From positions 2,666,001 to 2,730,000 of the forward strand of contig NZ_CP155796.1 in the NCBI RefSeq assembly GCF_039729195.1: 64,000 bases of DNA. The letters run 5' to 3'. The DNA comes from Mycobacterium sp. DL (GTDB taxonomy: Bacteria > Actinomycetota > Actinomycetes > Mycobacteriales > Mycobacteriaceae). Both the position numbers and the translations under genes were made by a program. This document shows positions 31,533-38,562 of this stretch, one piece after another. The notes beneath the pieces were generated by a model. It worked only from the letters and a program-made list of their open reading frames with translations. It did not search any database and had not been told where the DNA came from. How positions within the stretch are numbered: the stretch's first letter is position 1; each line of letters opens with the position of its first letter.

Positions 31533-31558
31533 GTCGAGGGAGGTCGTCGAGGGAGGTC
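31533..31558. repeat. 13-bp direct tandem repeat, two copies
   Basis: GTCGAGGGAGGTC occurs twice head to tail without mismatch. It lies in the leader of the flippase-NRPS gene, about 55-80 nt upstream of its start. It may be a replication-slippage product or a double protein-binding site. Confidence 0.7.
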
Positions 31559-31576
31559 GTGGTGACCGCTGGGATG

Positions 31577-31582
31577 AGGATA
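31577..31582 (-). promoter_or_regulatory. -10 candidate of the flippase-NRPS gene
   Basis: TATCCT on the minus strand. The -35 position 17 bp upstream falls at 31600-31605, inside the IdeR-box-like palindrome, so a repressor there would block polymerase. The leader would be about 90 nt. Confidence 0.4.
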
Positions 31583-31597
31583 CTGATGATGATGAAA

Positions 31598-31616
31598 TTT
31601 GGTTAGGCTACCCAAA
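31598..31616. promoter_or_regulatory. IdeR iron-box-like operator
   Basis: TTTGGTTAGGCTACCCAAA is a 19-bp near-palindrome. It agrees with the mycobacterial IdeR consensus TTAGGTTAGGCTAACCTAA at 16 of 19 positions; mismatches are at positions 3, 14 and 17. The whole GGTTAGGCTA core is kept. Its place between the divergent -10 candidates suits repression of both units by Fe(II)-IdeR when iron is sufficient. Binding is inferred, not shown. Confidence 0.65.
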
Positions 31617-31624
31617 GATGTGAC

Positions 31625-31630
31625 TATGGT
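31625..31630 (+). promoter_or_regulatory. -10 candidate of the glycan operon
   Basis: TATGGT, nine bases downstream of the iron-box-like palindrome and inside CTATG-GT-CATAG. Its -35 region would overlap the palindrome. The leader to TTG 31782 would be about 145 nt. Confidence 0.35.
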
Positions 31631-31781
31631 CATAGGGTGCGGGGGTAGTCGCCACACACCGGTGCATTTTCGATAAAGTCCCGCCTAGTTAAGGCCAGGT
31701 CTGCAGCAGTTGACCCCGGCCCCTCACGTGTTCCGTCGCCATGGGCACTTAAAAACCGACTTAGACAAGGAGTTTCGTGTC

Positions 31782-32666
31782 TTGACCGACATTGCCCGTG
31801 AAACCGATGTGCAGCTCGAATCAAATATCAGCAACTTTCTGCACGACATCGACGACCCCTCCCGACACGCCTCGGTTGCGCCGGACACCGTGGTGTCGGC
31901 CGCAGGGGTGCCACACAGCGAACACGCTGGTCGACCCACGGTCACCGTCGTTCTGCCTACCCGCAACGAGGCCCGCAATCTGCCCTACGTCGCACAGCGG
32001 ATGCCGCCGGTCGACGAGGTGATCGTCATCGACGGTGGCTCACACGACGGCACCGCCGATGTCGCGCGCCGGCTGTGGCCGAACGCCACCGTCATCGAGC
32101 AGACCCGCAACGGCAAGGGCAATGCGTTGGCCTGCGGCTTCCGCGCCGCAACCGGCGACATCATCGTCATGATCGACGGTGACGGCTCCACCGATCCGGC
32201 GGAGATCCCGCTGTTCGTCGACGTGCTGGTCGGTGGCGCCGACCTGGCCAAGGGCAGCCGGTTCTCTCGCGGCGGGGGAAGCGATGACATCACCCACTTC
32301 CGGAGGATGGGCAACAAAGGGCTGAACTGGCTGGTGAATCGCATCTTCCAGACCGAGTTCAGCGATCTGTGCTACGGCTACAACGCTTTCTGGCGCCGGA
32401 ACCTGAGTTGTCTGGACCTGCCGGAGATCGACTGCGCCGAGCCTCAGTGGGGTGACGGCTTCGAGATCGAGACAGTGATCAACGTGCGTGCCGCCAGGAG
32501 CGGCTGGCTGATCCGGGAGGTGGCCAGCTTCGAAGGCAGGCGAATCTACGGGCGCAGCAATCTCAACGCGGTCACCGACGGCATGCGGGTGTTGCGCACG
32601 ATCAGTCGCGAGCGGCGTGAGCACCGAGCCCTCCGTGCGGTCGCTGCGGCCGGTTGGTCGCCGTGA
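31782..32666 (+). CDS. Family 2 glycosyltransferase, DPM1-like
   Basis: A 294-residue GT-A glycosyltransferase resembling dolichol/polyprenyl-phosphate mannose or glucose synthases. It has VTVVLPTRNEARNLP, VIVIDGGSHDGT, and the metal-binding DXD in VMIDGDGSTDP, then FSDLCYGYNAF. An N-terminal 55-residue extension precedes the fold and no membrane helix is present. TTG 31782 is chosen over earlier codons because AAGGAG (31767-31772) is spaced 9 nt from it. It is the first of six overlapping genes and would transfer a sugar from a nucleotide donor to a lipid phosphate or glycan. Confidence 0.83.
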   Translation: MTDIARETDVQLESNISNFLHDIDDPSRHASVAPDTVVSAAGVPHSEHAGRPTVTVVLPTRNEARNLPYVAQRMPPVDEVIVIDGGSHDGTADVARRLWPNATVIEQTRNGKGNALACGFRAATGDIIVMIDGDGSTDPAEIPLFVDVLVGGADLAKGSRFSRGGGSDDITHFRRMGNKGLNWLVNRIFQTEFSDLCYGYNAFWRRNLSCLDLPEIDCAEPQWGDGFEIETVINVRAARSGWLIREVASFEGRRIYGRSNLNAVTDGMRVLRTISRERREHRALRAVAAAGWSP

Positions 32667-33622
32667 CGACCCACGCCACAGCGCTGAACGAGCCGGTCGC
32701 AGCGGCAGTGTCGGTGAGCGTGGTGATCTGCTGCTACACCGCGGAACGCCGACAGGGGCTCGACCTCGCCATCGAGGCGGTGCTCGACCAATTGAGCCCG
32801 GCCGACGAGATGATCGTCGTCGTCGACGGAAACGAACTGTTGTACCGCGACCTGTCGTCGACCTGCGGACACCGAGTGTCACTGGTGCAGAACGAATTCG
32901 CGCGGGGCCTGTCCGGTGCCCGCAACACCGGCCTGCGGGTGGCCTCCGGTGACGTCGTCGTGTTCCTCGACGACGACGCAGTCCTGCGCCCGGCGGCGCT
33001 CGACGGCGTGAGGACCGCATTCTTCGACACCGCGGTCACCGCGCTCGGCGGCGCAGTCCACCCCGCATGGCACGCCGGATCCGAGCCCGGATGGTTTCCC
33101 CCGGAGTTCGGGTGGGTCGTCGGATGCGATTACCGCGGTCTGCCCCCGAACGGCTCGCCGATTCGTAATCCGATCGGTGCGGCCATGGCGGTGCGGCGTG
33201 CGGACCTGACCGACATCGGCGGGTTCGCCGAGCAGCTCGGTCGGACCGGTGCCGTACCGACCGGCTGCGAGGAGACGATGATGGGCATCGAACTCACCCG
33301 GCGCGACGCGCAGGCGCGCATCATCCGCCACACCGATTTCGCGGTGTCCCATTCGGTGCCCCGCGACCGGATGACGTTGTCCTACTTCATTCGGCGCTGC
33401 TACCACGAAGGTCGCAGCAAGGCGATGTTGACCAGGCTCTGCGGCCAGCGCTCGTCGCTGCACAGCGAACGGACGTATACGACGAGAACGCTGCCCGCGG
33501 GTGTCTGGCACGCGCGCCGGAAGCCGGCCAGGGTGCTGGCGCTGGGAGCAGGACTGCTGGTCACCACGACCGGCTACCTCGTGGGCCTGGTTCAGACGGC
33601 GCAACAACGGGGAGGCGCATAG
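32663..33622 (+). CDS. Family 2 glycosyltransferase
   Basis: A 319-residue GT2 enzyme with VSVVICCYTAERRQGLDLAIEAV, the FARGLSGARNTGL segment, DXD in VFLDDDAVL and the acceptor-side CEETMMGIELTRR (ED motif). A hydrophobic helix near the C-terminus (ALGAGLLVTTTGYLVGLV) suggests membrane attachment. GTG 32663 overlaps the previous stop by 4 nt (GTGA). The organisation resembles rhamnosyl- or galactosyl-type transferases of surface polysaccharide loci; donor and acceptor are unknown. Confidence 0.82.
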   Translation: MTTHATALNEPVAAAVSVSVVICCYTAERRQGLDLAIEAVLDQLSPADEMIVVVDGNELLYRDLSSTCGHRVSLVQNEFARGLSGARNTGLRVASGDVVVFLDDDAVLRPAALDGVRTAFFDTAVTALGGAVHPAWHAGSEPGWFPPEFGWVVGCDYRGLPPNGSPIRNPIGAAMAVRRADLTDIGGFAEQLGRTGAVPTGCEETMMGIELTRRDAQARIIRHTDFAVSHSVPRDRMTLSYFIRRCYHEGRSKAMLTRLCGQRSSLHSERTYTTRTLPAGVWHARRKPARVLALGAGLLVTTTGYLVGLVQTAQQRGGA

Positions 33623-34287
33623 TGGCGGGGATCGTCCGATTACTCCGTGATGCCCGGATCACAGGGTGGGTGGCGCTGGTACCGGTGATCTACTTCGTCG
33701 CAGAATGGCTGGTGTCGGCGTCGTGGCGCGGCTACTACGGCTATCGCGAAGACCTGTTGGGCCCGCTGGGATCTGCGTTCTGCGGACCTGAGGGCAACTG
33801 GCCCTGCAGCGACCTGTACCACGTGATGAACGTCGCGTTGGTGCTGACAGGCCTGGCTGTTGCGTACGTCGCCGCGAGTTTCCTCGCGCAGCGGGTGACC
33901 GACCGAGGACACGCCATCCTACTGTTGGCGGCGGGTTTCGCCCTGGCCGCAACCGGGGTGATCACCCAGCAGGTCGACTACCCGTGGAACCTCACTGCCA
34001 CCGCGGTTTTCCTCACGCTGGGCGCGGTGAGCGTGCTCTTCATCGCCCTGGGAACGACGTCGGAACTGTCCGCGGAACGTCGGGGCGTCGCGGTGGTCGC
34101 CGGAATGATCAGTCTCGTCGGGTACTTCGCGTACCTGGGCCAGCACGATCTCTTCGGAGCGGGCGGATCCCAGCGGATGGCCATCTACGGCATCCTCGCC
34201 GCGGTGATCGCTCTGGGCACCGCCGGGCTCCGGACCCGTCCCACCACGACGGCGGCATCGCCGGAACTGCTCGAGGAATCACGGTGA
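33622..34287 (+). CDS. DUF998-like polytopic membrane protein
   Basis: A 221-residue membrane protein with about six helices and short loops. It has an N-terminal LVPVIYFVAEWLV segment and the loop SASWRGYYGYREDLLGPLGSAFC with a second Cys in NWPCSDLYH, suggesting a disulfide on the outer face. The fold pattern is that of DUF998 proteins, which have no established function. GTG 33622 follows GGGGAGG and overlaps the preceding stop by one base. Co-translation with glycosyltransferases suggests a role in polymer export or modification. Confidence 0.68.
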   Translation: MAGIVRLLRDARITGWVALVPVIYFVAEWLVSASWRGYYGYREDLLGPLGSAFCGPEGNWPCSDLYHVMNVALVLTGLAVAYVAASFLAQRVTDRGHAILLLAAGFALAATGVITQQVDYPWNLTATAVFLTLGAVSVLFIALGTTSELSAERRGVAVVAGMISLVGYFAYLGQHDLFGAGGSQRMAIYGILAAVIALGTAGLRTRPTTTAASPELLEESR

Positions 34288-35111
34288 ACATCACTAGGTC
34301 TCGTCGACTGCTGCGTCAGGGCGCCCTGCTGGCCTGCGTCATCGCCGTGTGCGGATGCACGGTTCCGACGTCGCTGAGCCGAGCCGAGCCGACCGGAGCG
34401 CGCATCCTCTTCGAAGACGAGTTCAACGGCCCGGCCGGGGCGCTGCCGTCGTCGCAGTGGCGGTACGAGACCGGCGGCGGCGGTTGGGGCAACAACGAAC
34501 TGCAGATCTACACCGACAGCCCGGCCAATGTCAGCCTCGACGGAGCGGGCCATCTGGCGATCACCGCCCGCGGGGACGCCCAGGACGTGATCACCTCCGC
34601 GCGGATCACGACACAGGGGAGTATGGAGTTCACGTCGGGGCGTGCCGAAGCGCGGATCGCGCTGCCTGCGGGCACCGGCCTGCATCCGGCATTCTGGCTG
34701 CTGGGCAGCAACATCGATCAGGTCGGATGGCCGGCTGCCGGCGAGATCGACGTCATCGAGACGCTGAACTACGCCACCGAGTACCACACCGGCATCCACG
34801 CCCCGCGGCAAGGATCGCCCCGCGGCCAGGAAGTCTCCACAGCGGGACCGGCGCCCTCTCCGCTGGCAGGCGAGTTCCACACCTACTGGGTGGAACGCAC
34901 ACCGGGCCGCATCGTCACCGGAGTCGACGGGCTCACGCTGTTGACCGTCACCCCTGCGGATCTGGCGGCGGACAGTCGCTGGGTTTTCGACGCCCCGTTC
35001 TTCCTGCTGCTGAATCTCGCGGTGGGCGGCAACTGGCCGGGCCCCCCGGACGCCTCCACGCCGAATCCCTCGACGATGCTTGTGGATTGGGTGAGGGTGA
35101 CGGCGCTGTGA
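34284..35111 (+). CDS. Secreted GH16 glycoside hydrolase lipoprotein
   Basis: A 275-residue GH16 enzyme of the laminarinase/beta-glucanase type. The catalytic signature E154-I-D156-V-I-E159 (nucleophile and acid/base) is intact, and conserved DEFNG and HPAFWLLG segments frame it. The N-terminus has twin arginines, a hydrophobic stretch and a lipobox VCGC with Cys25, so it should be anchored outside the membrane as a lipoprotein. GH16 members cleave beta-1,3, beta-1,4 or galactan bonds, or transglycosylate. In this operon it may trim or release the polymer made by the neighbours. GTG 34284 overlaps the previous stop (GTGA). Confidence 0.85.
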   Translation: MNITRSRRLLRQGALLACVIAVCGCTVPTSLSRAEPTGARILFEDEFNGPAGALPSSQWRYETGGGGWGNNELQIYTDSPANVSLDGAGHLAITARGDAQDVITSARITTQGSMEFTSGRAEARIALPAGTGLHPAFWLLGSNIDQVGWPAAGEIDVIETLNYATEYHTGIHAPRQGSPRGQEVSTAGPAPSPLAGEFHTYWVERTPGRIVTGVDGLTLLTVTPADLAADSRWVFDAPFFLLLNLAVGGNWPGPPDASTPNPSTMLVDWVRVTAL

Positions 35112-36379
35112 CCAGATCTGCTGTTCTCGACCCCGCCATGCCATCGCAGGCACAGCCGACCTGGCCGCACGCCCGTTGGATCGGCATGCTCGACCTCGAC
35201 GACTGGACCCCCGACCTCGACGGTGCGGTGGAGTTCGTCGCCGGCGATGCCGACGGTTATCAGAAGGCACGCGTACTGATGCGCCACCGGCTGCAACCCG
35301 TAGCCTTCGTCGAGGCATCCATCGTCGATGGCCGGGTACGAGTCCAGGTTCCGGCTGATTCGACGCGGGATGAACCCGAACGACATTGCCGATTGCCGTC
35401 GGTGTCGGTGGTGGTGTGCACCAGAGATCGACCGGACCAGCTGGCTGACGCGCTGAAATCGATACGGGCACTGGACTACCCCGACTACGAAGTGGTCGTC
35501 GTCGACAACGCGGCGAGCAGCGACGCCACGGCCCGAGTGGTCGCAGAACTCGGCGACAGCCGGGTACGCAGGGTTGCCGAGCCGATCCCCGGGTTGTCGA
35601 CCGCCAGGAACACCGGTCTTCGCGCGGCTCGCCACGATCTGGTGGCATTCACCGACGACGATGTGTTCGTCGACCGCCAGTGGCTGCGCGGAATCGTCCG
35701 CGGTTTCGCGCGTACCCCGAGGGTCTCGTGCGTGTCCGGTCTGGTCCCCAGTGGCGAACTGCGCACCCCGGCACAGAACTACTTCGATCAGCGGGTTTCG
35801 TGGGCCGGGTCGCTGCAGCCGCGGTTGTTCAGCATGGCTGCGCCGCCACCCGACCAACCGCTGTTCCCGTTCCAGGTCGGTCGCCTCGGAACGGGAGCGA
35901 ACTTCGCGGTCAAACGGGACCGCATCGTCGAACTCGGGGGCTTCGACGAAGCGCTCGGAGCGGGCACGGCCGCGCAGGGCGGTGAGGATCTCGACCTGTT
36001 CTTCCGGGTGCTCACCGCAGGCGACGAACTGGCCACCGAACCGTCGGCGATCGTCTGGCACCGCCATCGCAGTGACAACGACGCGCTGCTCGCCCAAGCG
36101 CGTGGCTATGGTCTCGGCCTGGGCGCCTGGTTGACGAAGGTGACCCTGGACCGGTCGCATCGGCGGTTGGCGGCCAGGGTGATCCGGCGACAGTTCCGAT
36201 CGTCGCTGCGCGCCGGCGTCGACTATGGCGCAATCATGGCTCCTCCCGAAGACTTTCGCGACGAGGTGCCGACGTCGGTCGGCCGAACCGAGGTGCTGGC
36301 CGTGCTGGGCGGACCCAGGGCGCTGTGGCACGGAAGAAGGAAACTCACCCGCACCGCCTCCACGGCCCGGCGGCGATGA
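35108..36379 (+). CDS. Family 2 glycosyltransferase with N-terminal extension
   Basis: A 423-residue protein with an N-terminal domain of about 95 residues (WIGMLDLDDW, ADGYQKARVLMRHR), then a GT2 fold. The GT2 part has SVSVVVCTRDRPDQLADALKSI, VVVVDNAASSDAT, DXD in AFTDDDVF and the ED motif in GGEDLDLFFRV. It is cytoplasmic with a very basic C-terminus (GRRKLTRTASTARRR) that may hold it at the membrane. GTG 35108 overlaps the GH16 stop by 4 nt. The N-terminal extension resembles a piece common in actinobacterial GT2 proteins of polysaccharide loci. Confidence 0.83.
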   Translation: MTRSAVLDPAMPSQAQPTWPHARWIGMLDLDDWTPDLDGAVEFVAGDADGYQKARVLMRHRLQPVAFVEASIVDGRVRVQVPADSTRDEPERHCRLPSVSVVVCTRDRPDQLADALKSIRALDYPDYEVVVVDNAASSDATARVVAELGDSRVRRVAEPIPGLSTARNTGLRAARHDLVAFTDDDVFVDRQWLRGIVRGFARTPRVSCVSGLVPSGELRTPAQNYFDQRVSWAGSLQPRLFSMAAPPPDQPLFPFQVGRLGTGANFAVKRDRIVELGGFDEALGAGTAAQGGEDLDLFFRVLTAGDELATEPSAIVWHRHRSDNDALLAQARGYGLGLGAWLTKVTLDRSHRRLAARVIRRQFRSSLRAGVDYGAIMAPPEDFRDEVPTSVGRTEVLAVLGGPRALWHGRRKLTRTASTARRR

Positions 36380-38553
36380 CAGTCACGCTGCAACCGCCCG
36401 TCGGCGACACTGCGCCGACCATCGCGGTCGACGTTCCGCGGGCGCGGTACCGGGTTCCATTCGGGACGGTGCGCATGGCGGACCTCGCTGCGGTGGGCGC
36501 AGTGGCCGGCGCGGTCGCGTTGATGAACCTGCCCGCCGGGTTGCGCGCGATCAGCCTCGCGGTGTTCATCACGATCGGGCCGGGCGCAGCGGTACTGACA
36601 TGGGTGCGGATTCCGCGGCGGGCGCTGCTGTCCACGGTCCCGGTGCTGGGCGCGGCGATCATCACCCTGGTGGCGATCACCGCGATGTGGTCCTATCGCT
36701 GGAGTCCGCCTGACATCCTCTGGGTGCAGGTGATGGCCGTGGCGGGCAGCAGCGCGTACTGGTATTACCGCACCGGCAGCACCGTGCTCGACGGTGCCCG
36801 TCTGTGGCGGATGCGGACCATCATCGGCACAGCCGACAAATCCACTGTCCGACAGTATCTCTCGCTGTCTCTGAGTGGGTTGGCCGTCGTGTTGTGGGTG
36901 GTCGCTGTTCCCGGCCTGCCGGGGGTGGACGCGAGCTACTACGGCCTGCTGTTCTCCGGGACGGGCCCGCTGCTGGCCGTGTGCATCGTGTTGTGCAGTG
37001 CGGCGCTGTTGGTCGCTGTGCGAAATCGCCAGTTGTTACCCGCGGCCGGCGCGGTGGCGGCGGCCATCGTCGTGGCTCGGGTGACCACGGTGGCGGCGAC
37101 CGAGGTCCCGCTCTACGACTGGACGTACAAGCACCTGGCAGTCGTCGACTACATCATGCTCAACGGGCGGATCACCCCGGACGGCACCGACATCTACGCC
37201 CAGTGGTCGGCGTTCTTCGTGACCTGGGCGTGGTTCTGCGACATCACCGGGATCGAGCCGATCACCGTCGCGCACTTCTTCGCTCCCGTCATGCACGTCC
37301 TCATCGCGCTGGCGGTGTACACCGCTGCCCGGGTCATCGGTCGGTCCAGGCGCACGGCGGTGACCGCGGCGTTCATCGCCGAGATCACCAACTGGGTGGC
37401 ACAGGACTACTTCGCGCCGCAGGCGTGGGCCCTGGTGCTGTCGTTCGGGATGCTGGCACTGCTGCTGGCATCTCCGCGCAGCCCGGCATGCGGTGTGCTC
37501 AGCATCGTGGTGTTCGCCGCGACCGTCCCGACCCACCAACTGACACCGTTCTGGGCGGTGGCTGTGGCCTGCCTGCTGTGCCTGTTCAAGCGCGCGCGGC
37601 CGCGGTGGATCGCGTTGGCCATGGCGGCGATCGCGTGCGCCTACCTGTTGCTGAACCTCGAAGCCGTCCTGCCCTACGGCCTGTTGTCCGGTGGCACGCC
37701 GATCAGCAATGCCACCAGCAACATCCTGACGTCCGGACTGCCCGCGAAGGACTTCACCTCTGCTGTGGTGCGGGGGTTGTCCGTCACCGTCGTGCTGACC
37801 GCGCTCGGCTGCGCGTTCTGGATGTGGCGGCGGAAGAAGCCGATGTTCGCGCTCGGCATCGTGGCGTTCAGCTCTTTCGGTCTGCTTCTCGGGCAGAGCT
37901 ACGGTGGCGAGGCGATCTTCCGGGTGTACCTCTACTCACTGCTCGGCTGCGCGATTCTCATCGCGCCCGCGGTGGTCGCCGCCGTGGACGGCGTCGGGGG
38001 CCGCGTGCAGCGGGTGCTGGCACGGACCGCGGCCGTTCTCGGGCTGACGGGTGTGTCGCTGGCCGGGCTGCACGGCTATGTCGCGTTGTGGCCCATGGTT
38101 TTTGAGACCCGCGCGCAGATCGCCCTGATGGAAGAGCTCACAGTGGACGCGGATCTGAGGACCCGTCTGGTGATGCTGCGATTGGGTGGCTTGCCGACCA
38201 GGCTCAACGCCGACTACGCCGAGTTGACGTTGCACAACCCGTATTTTGATGAGCCGGTCAGTTATGACCTGTGGGACGGCCGAGATCCGAACCTGCCGGA
38301 ACTCAAGGCGAGTTTTCCCAGCGAGGAAGATCTGAAGACGCTCAACGACAACGCCACTCGAGACGCCTACATGGCGTATGTGATGTTCAGCGAGCAGTCG
38401 AACAAGGCGGTGCGCTACTACGGCGACTATCGACCCGAGGCGATCGACATCGTGCAGGACGCGCTGCGTGCCTCGCCGAACTGGACGGTGTTCTACGAAG
38501 ACGGTGAGACGCTCGTGTTCCGAAGCATCAACCAGGAGAACGCGCCTGGCTGA
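36376..38553 (+). CDS. Large polytopic membrane protein, possible GT-C transferase or polymerase
   Basis: A 725-residue protein with about 13-14 membrane helices (residues 35-565) and a soluble C-terminal domain of about 150 residues. A long loop after the seventh helix (DWTYKHLAVVDYIMLNGRIT, then PDGTDIYAQW) carries acidic residues. That is where GT-C enzymes keep their catalytic Asp, and NWVAQDYFAPQAW resembles motifs of large membrane glycosyltransferases. It is the last gene of the operon, overlapping the GT2 gene by 4 nt. It could polymerise or ligate repeat units outside the membrane; this is inferred from topology and context. Confidence 0.66.
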   Translation: MTVTLQPPVGDTAPTIAVDVPRARYRVPFGTVRMADLAAVGAVAGAVALMNLPAGLRAISLAVFITIGPGAAVLTWVRIPRRALLSTVPVLGAAIITLVAITAMWSYRWSPPDILWVQVMAVAGSSAYWYYRTGSTVLDGARLWRMRTIIGTADKSTVRQYLSLSLSGLAVVLWVVAVPGLPGVDASYYGLLFSGTGPLLAVCIVLCSAALLVAVRNRQLLPAAGAVAAAIVVARVTTVAATEVPLYDWTYKHLAVVDYIMLNGRITPDGTDIYAQWSAFFVTWAWFCDITGIEPITVAHFFAPVMHVLIALAVYTAARVIGRSRRTAVTAAFIAEITNWVAQDYFAPQAWALVLSFGMLALLLASPRSPACGVLSIVVFAATVPTHQLTPFWAVAVACLLCLFKRARPRWIALAMAAIACAYLLLNLEAVLPYGLLSGGTPISNATSNILTSGLPAKDFTSAVVRGLSVTVVLTALGCAFWMWRRKKPMFALGIVAFSSFGLLLGQSYGGEAIFRVYLYSLLGCAILIAPAVVAAVDGVGGRVQRVLARTAAVLGLTGVSLAGLHGYVALWPMVFETRAQIALMEELTVDADLRTRLVMLRLGGLPTRLNADYAELTLHNPYFDEPVSYDLWDGRDPNLPELKASFPSEEDLKTLNDNATRDAYMAYVMFSEQSNKAVRYYGDYRPEAIDIVQDALRASPNWTVFYEDGETLVFRSINQENAPG

Positions 38554-38562
38554 CGCCGTCGA

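Larger units (their letters stand above)
31480..31781. promoter_or_regulatory. Divergent control region of the glycan/NRPS island
   Basis: This 302-bp gap has more A/T than the surroundings. From left to right it holds a 13-bp tandem duplication (31533-31558), a minus-strand -10 candidate TATCCT (31582 to 31577), an IdeR-box-like palindrome (31598-31616) and CTATG-GT-CATAG (31624-31635). Within the latter is a plus-strand -10 candidate TATGGT (31625-31630). The AAGGAG ribosome binding site of the first glycosyltransferase gene lies at 31767-31772. No gene is seen in it. Confidence 0.6.
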
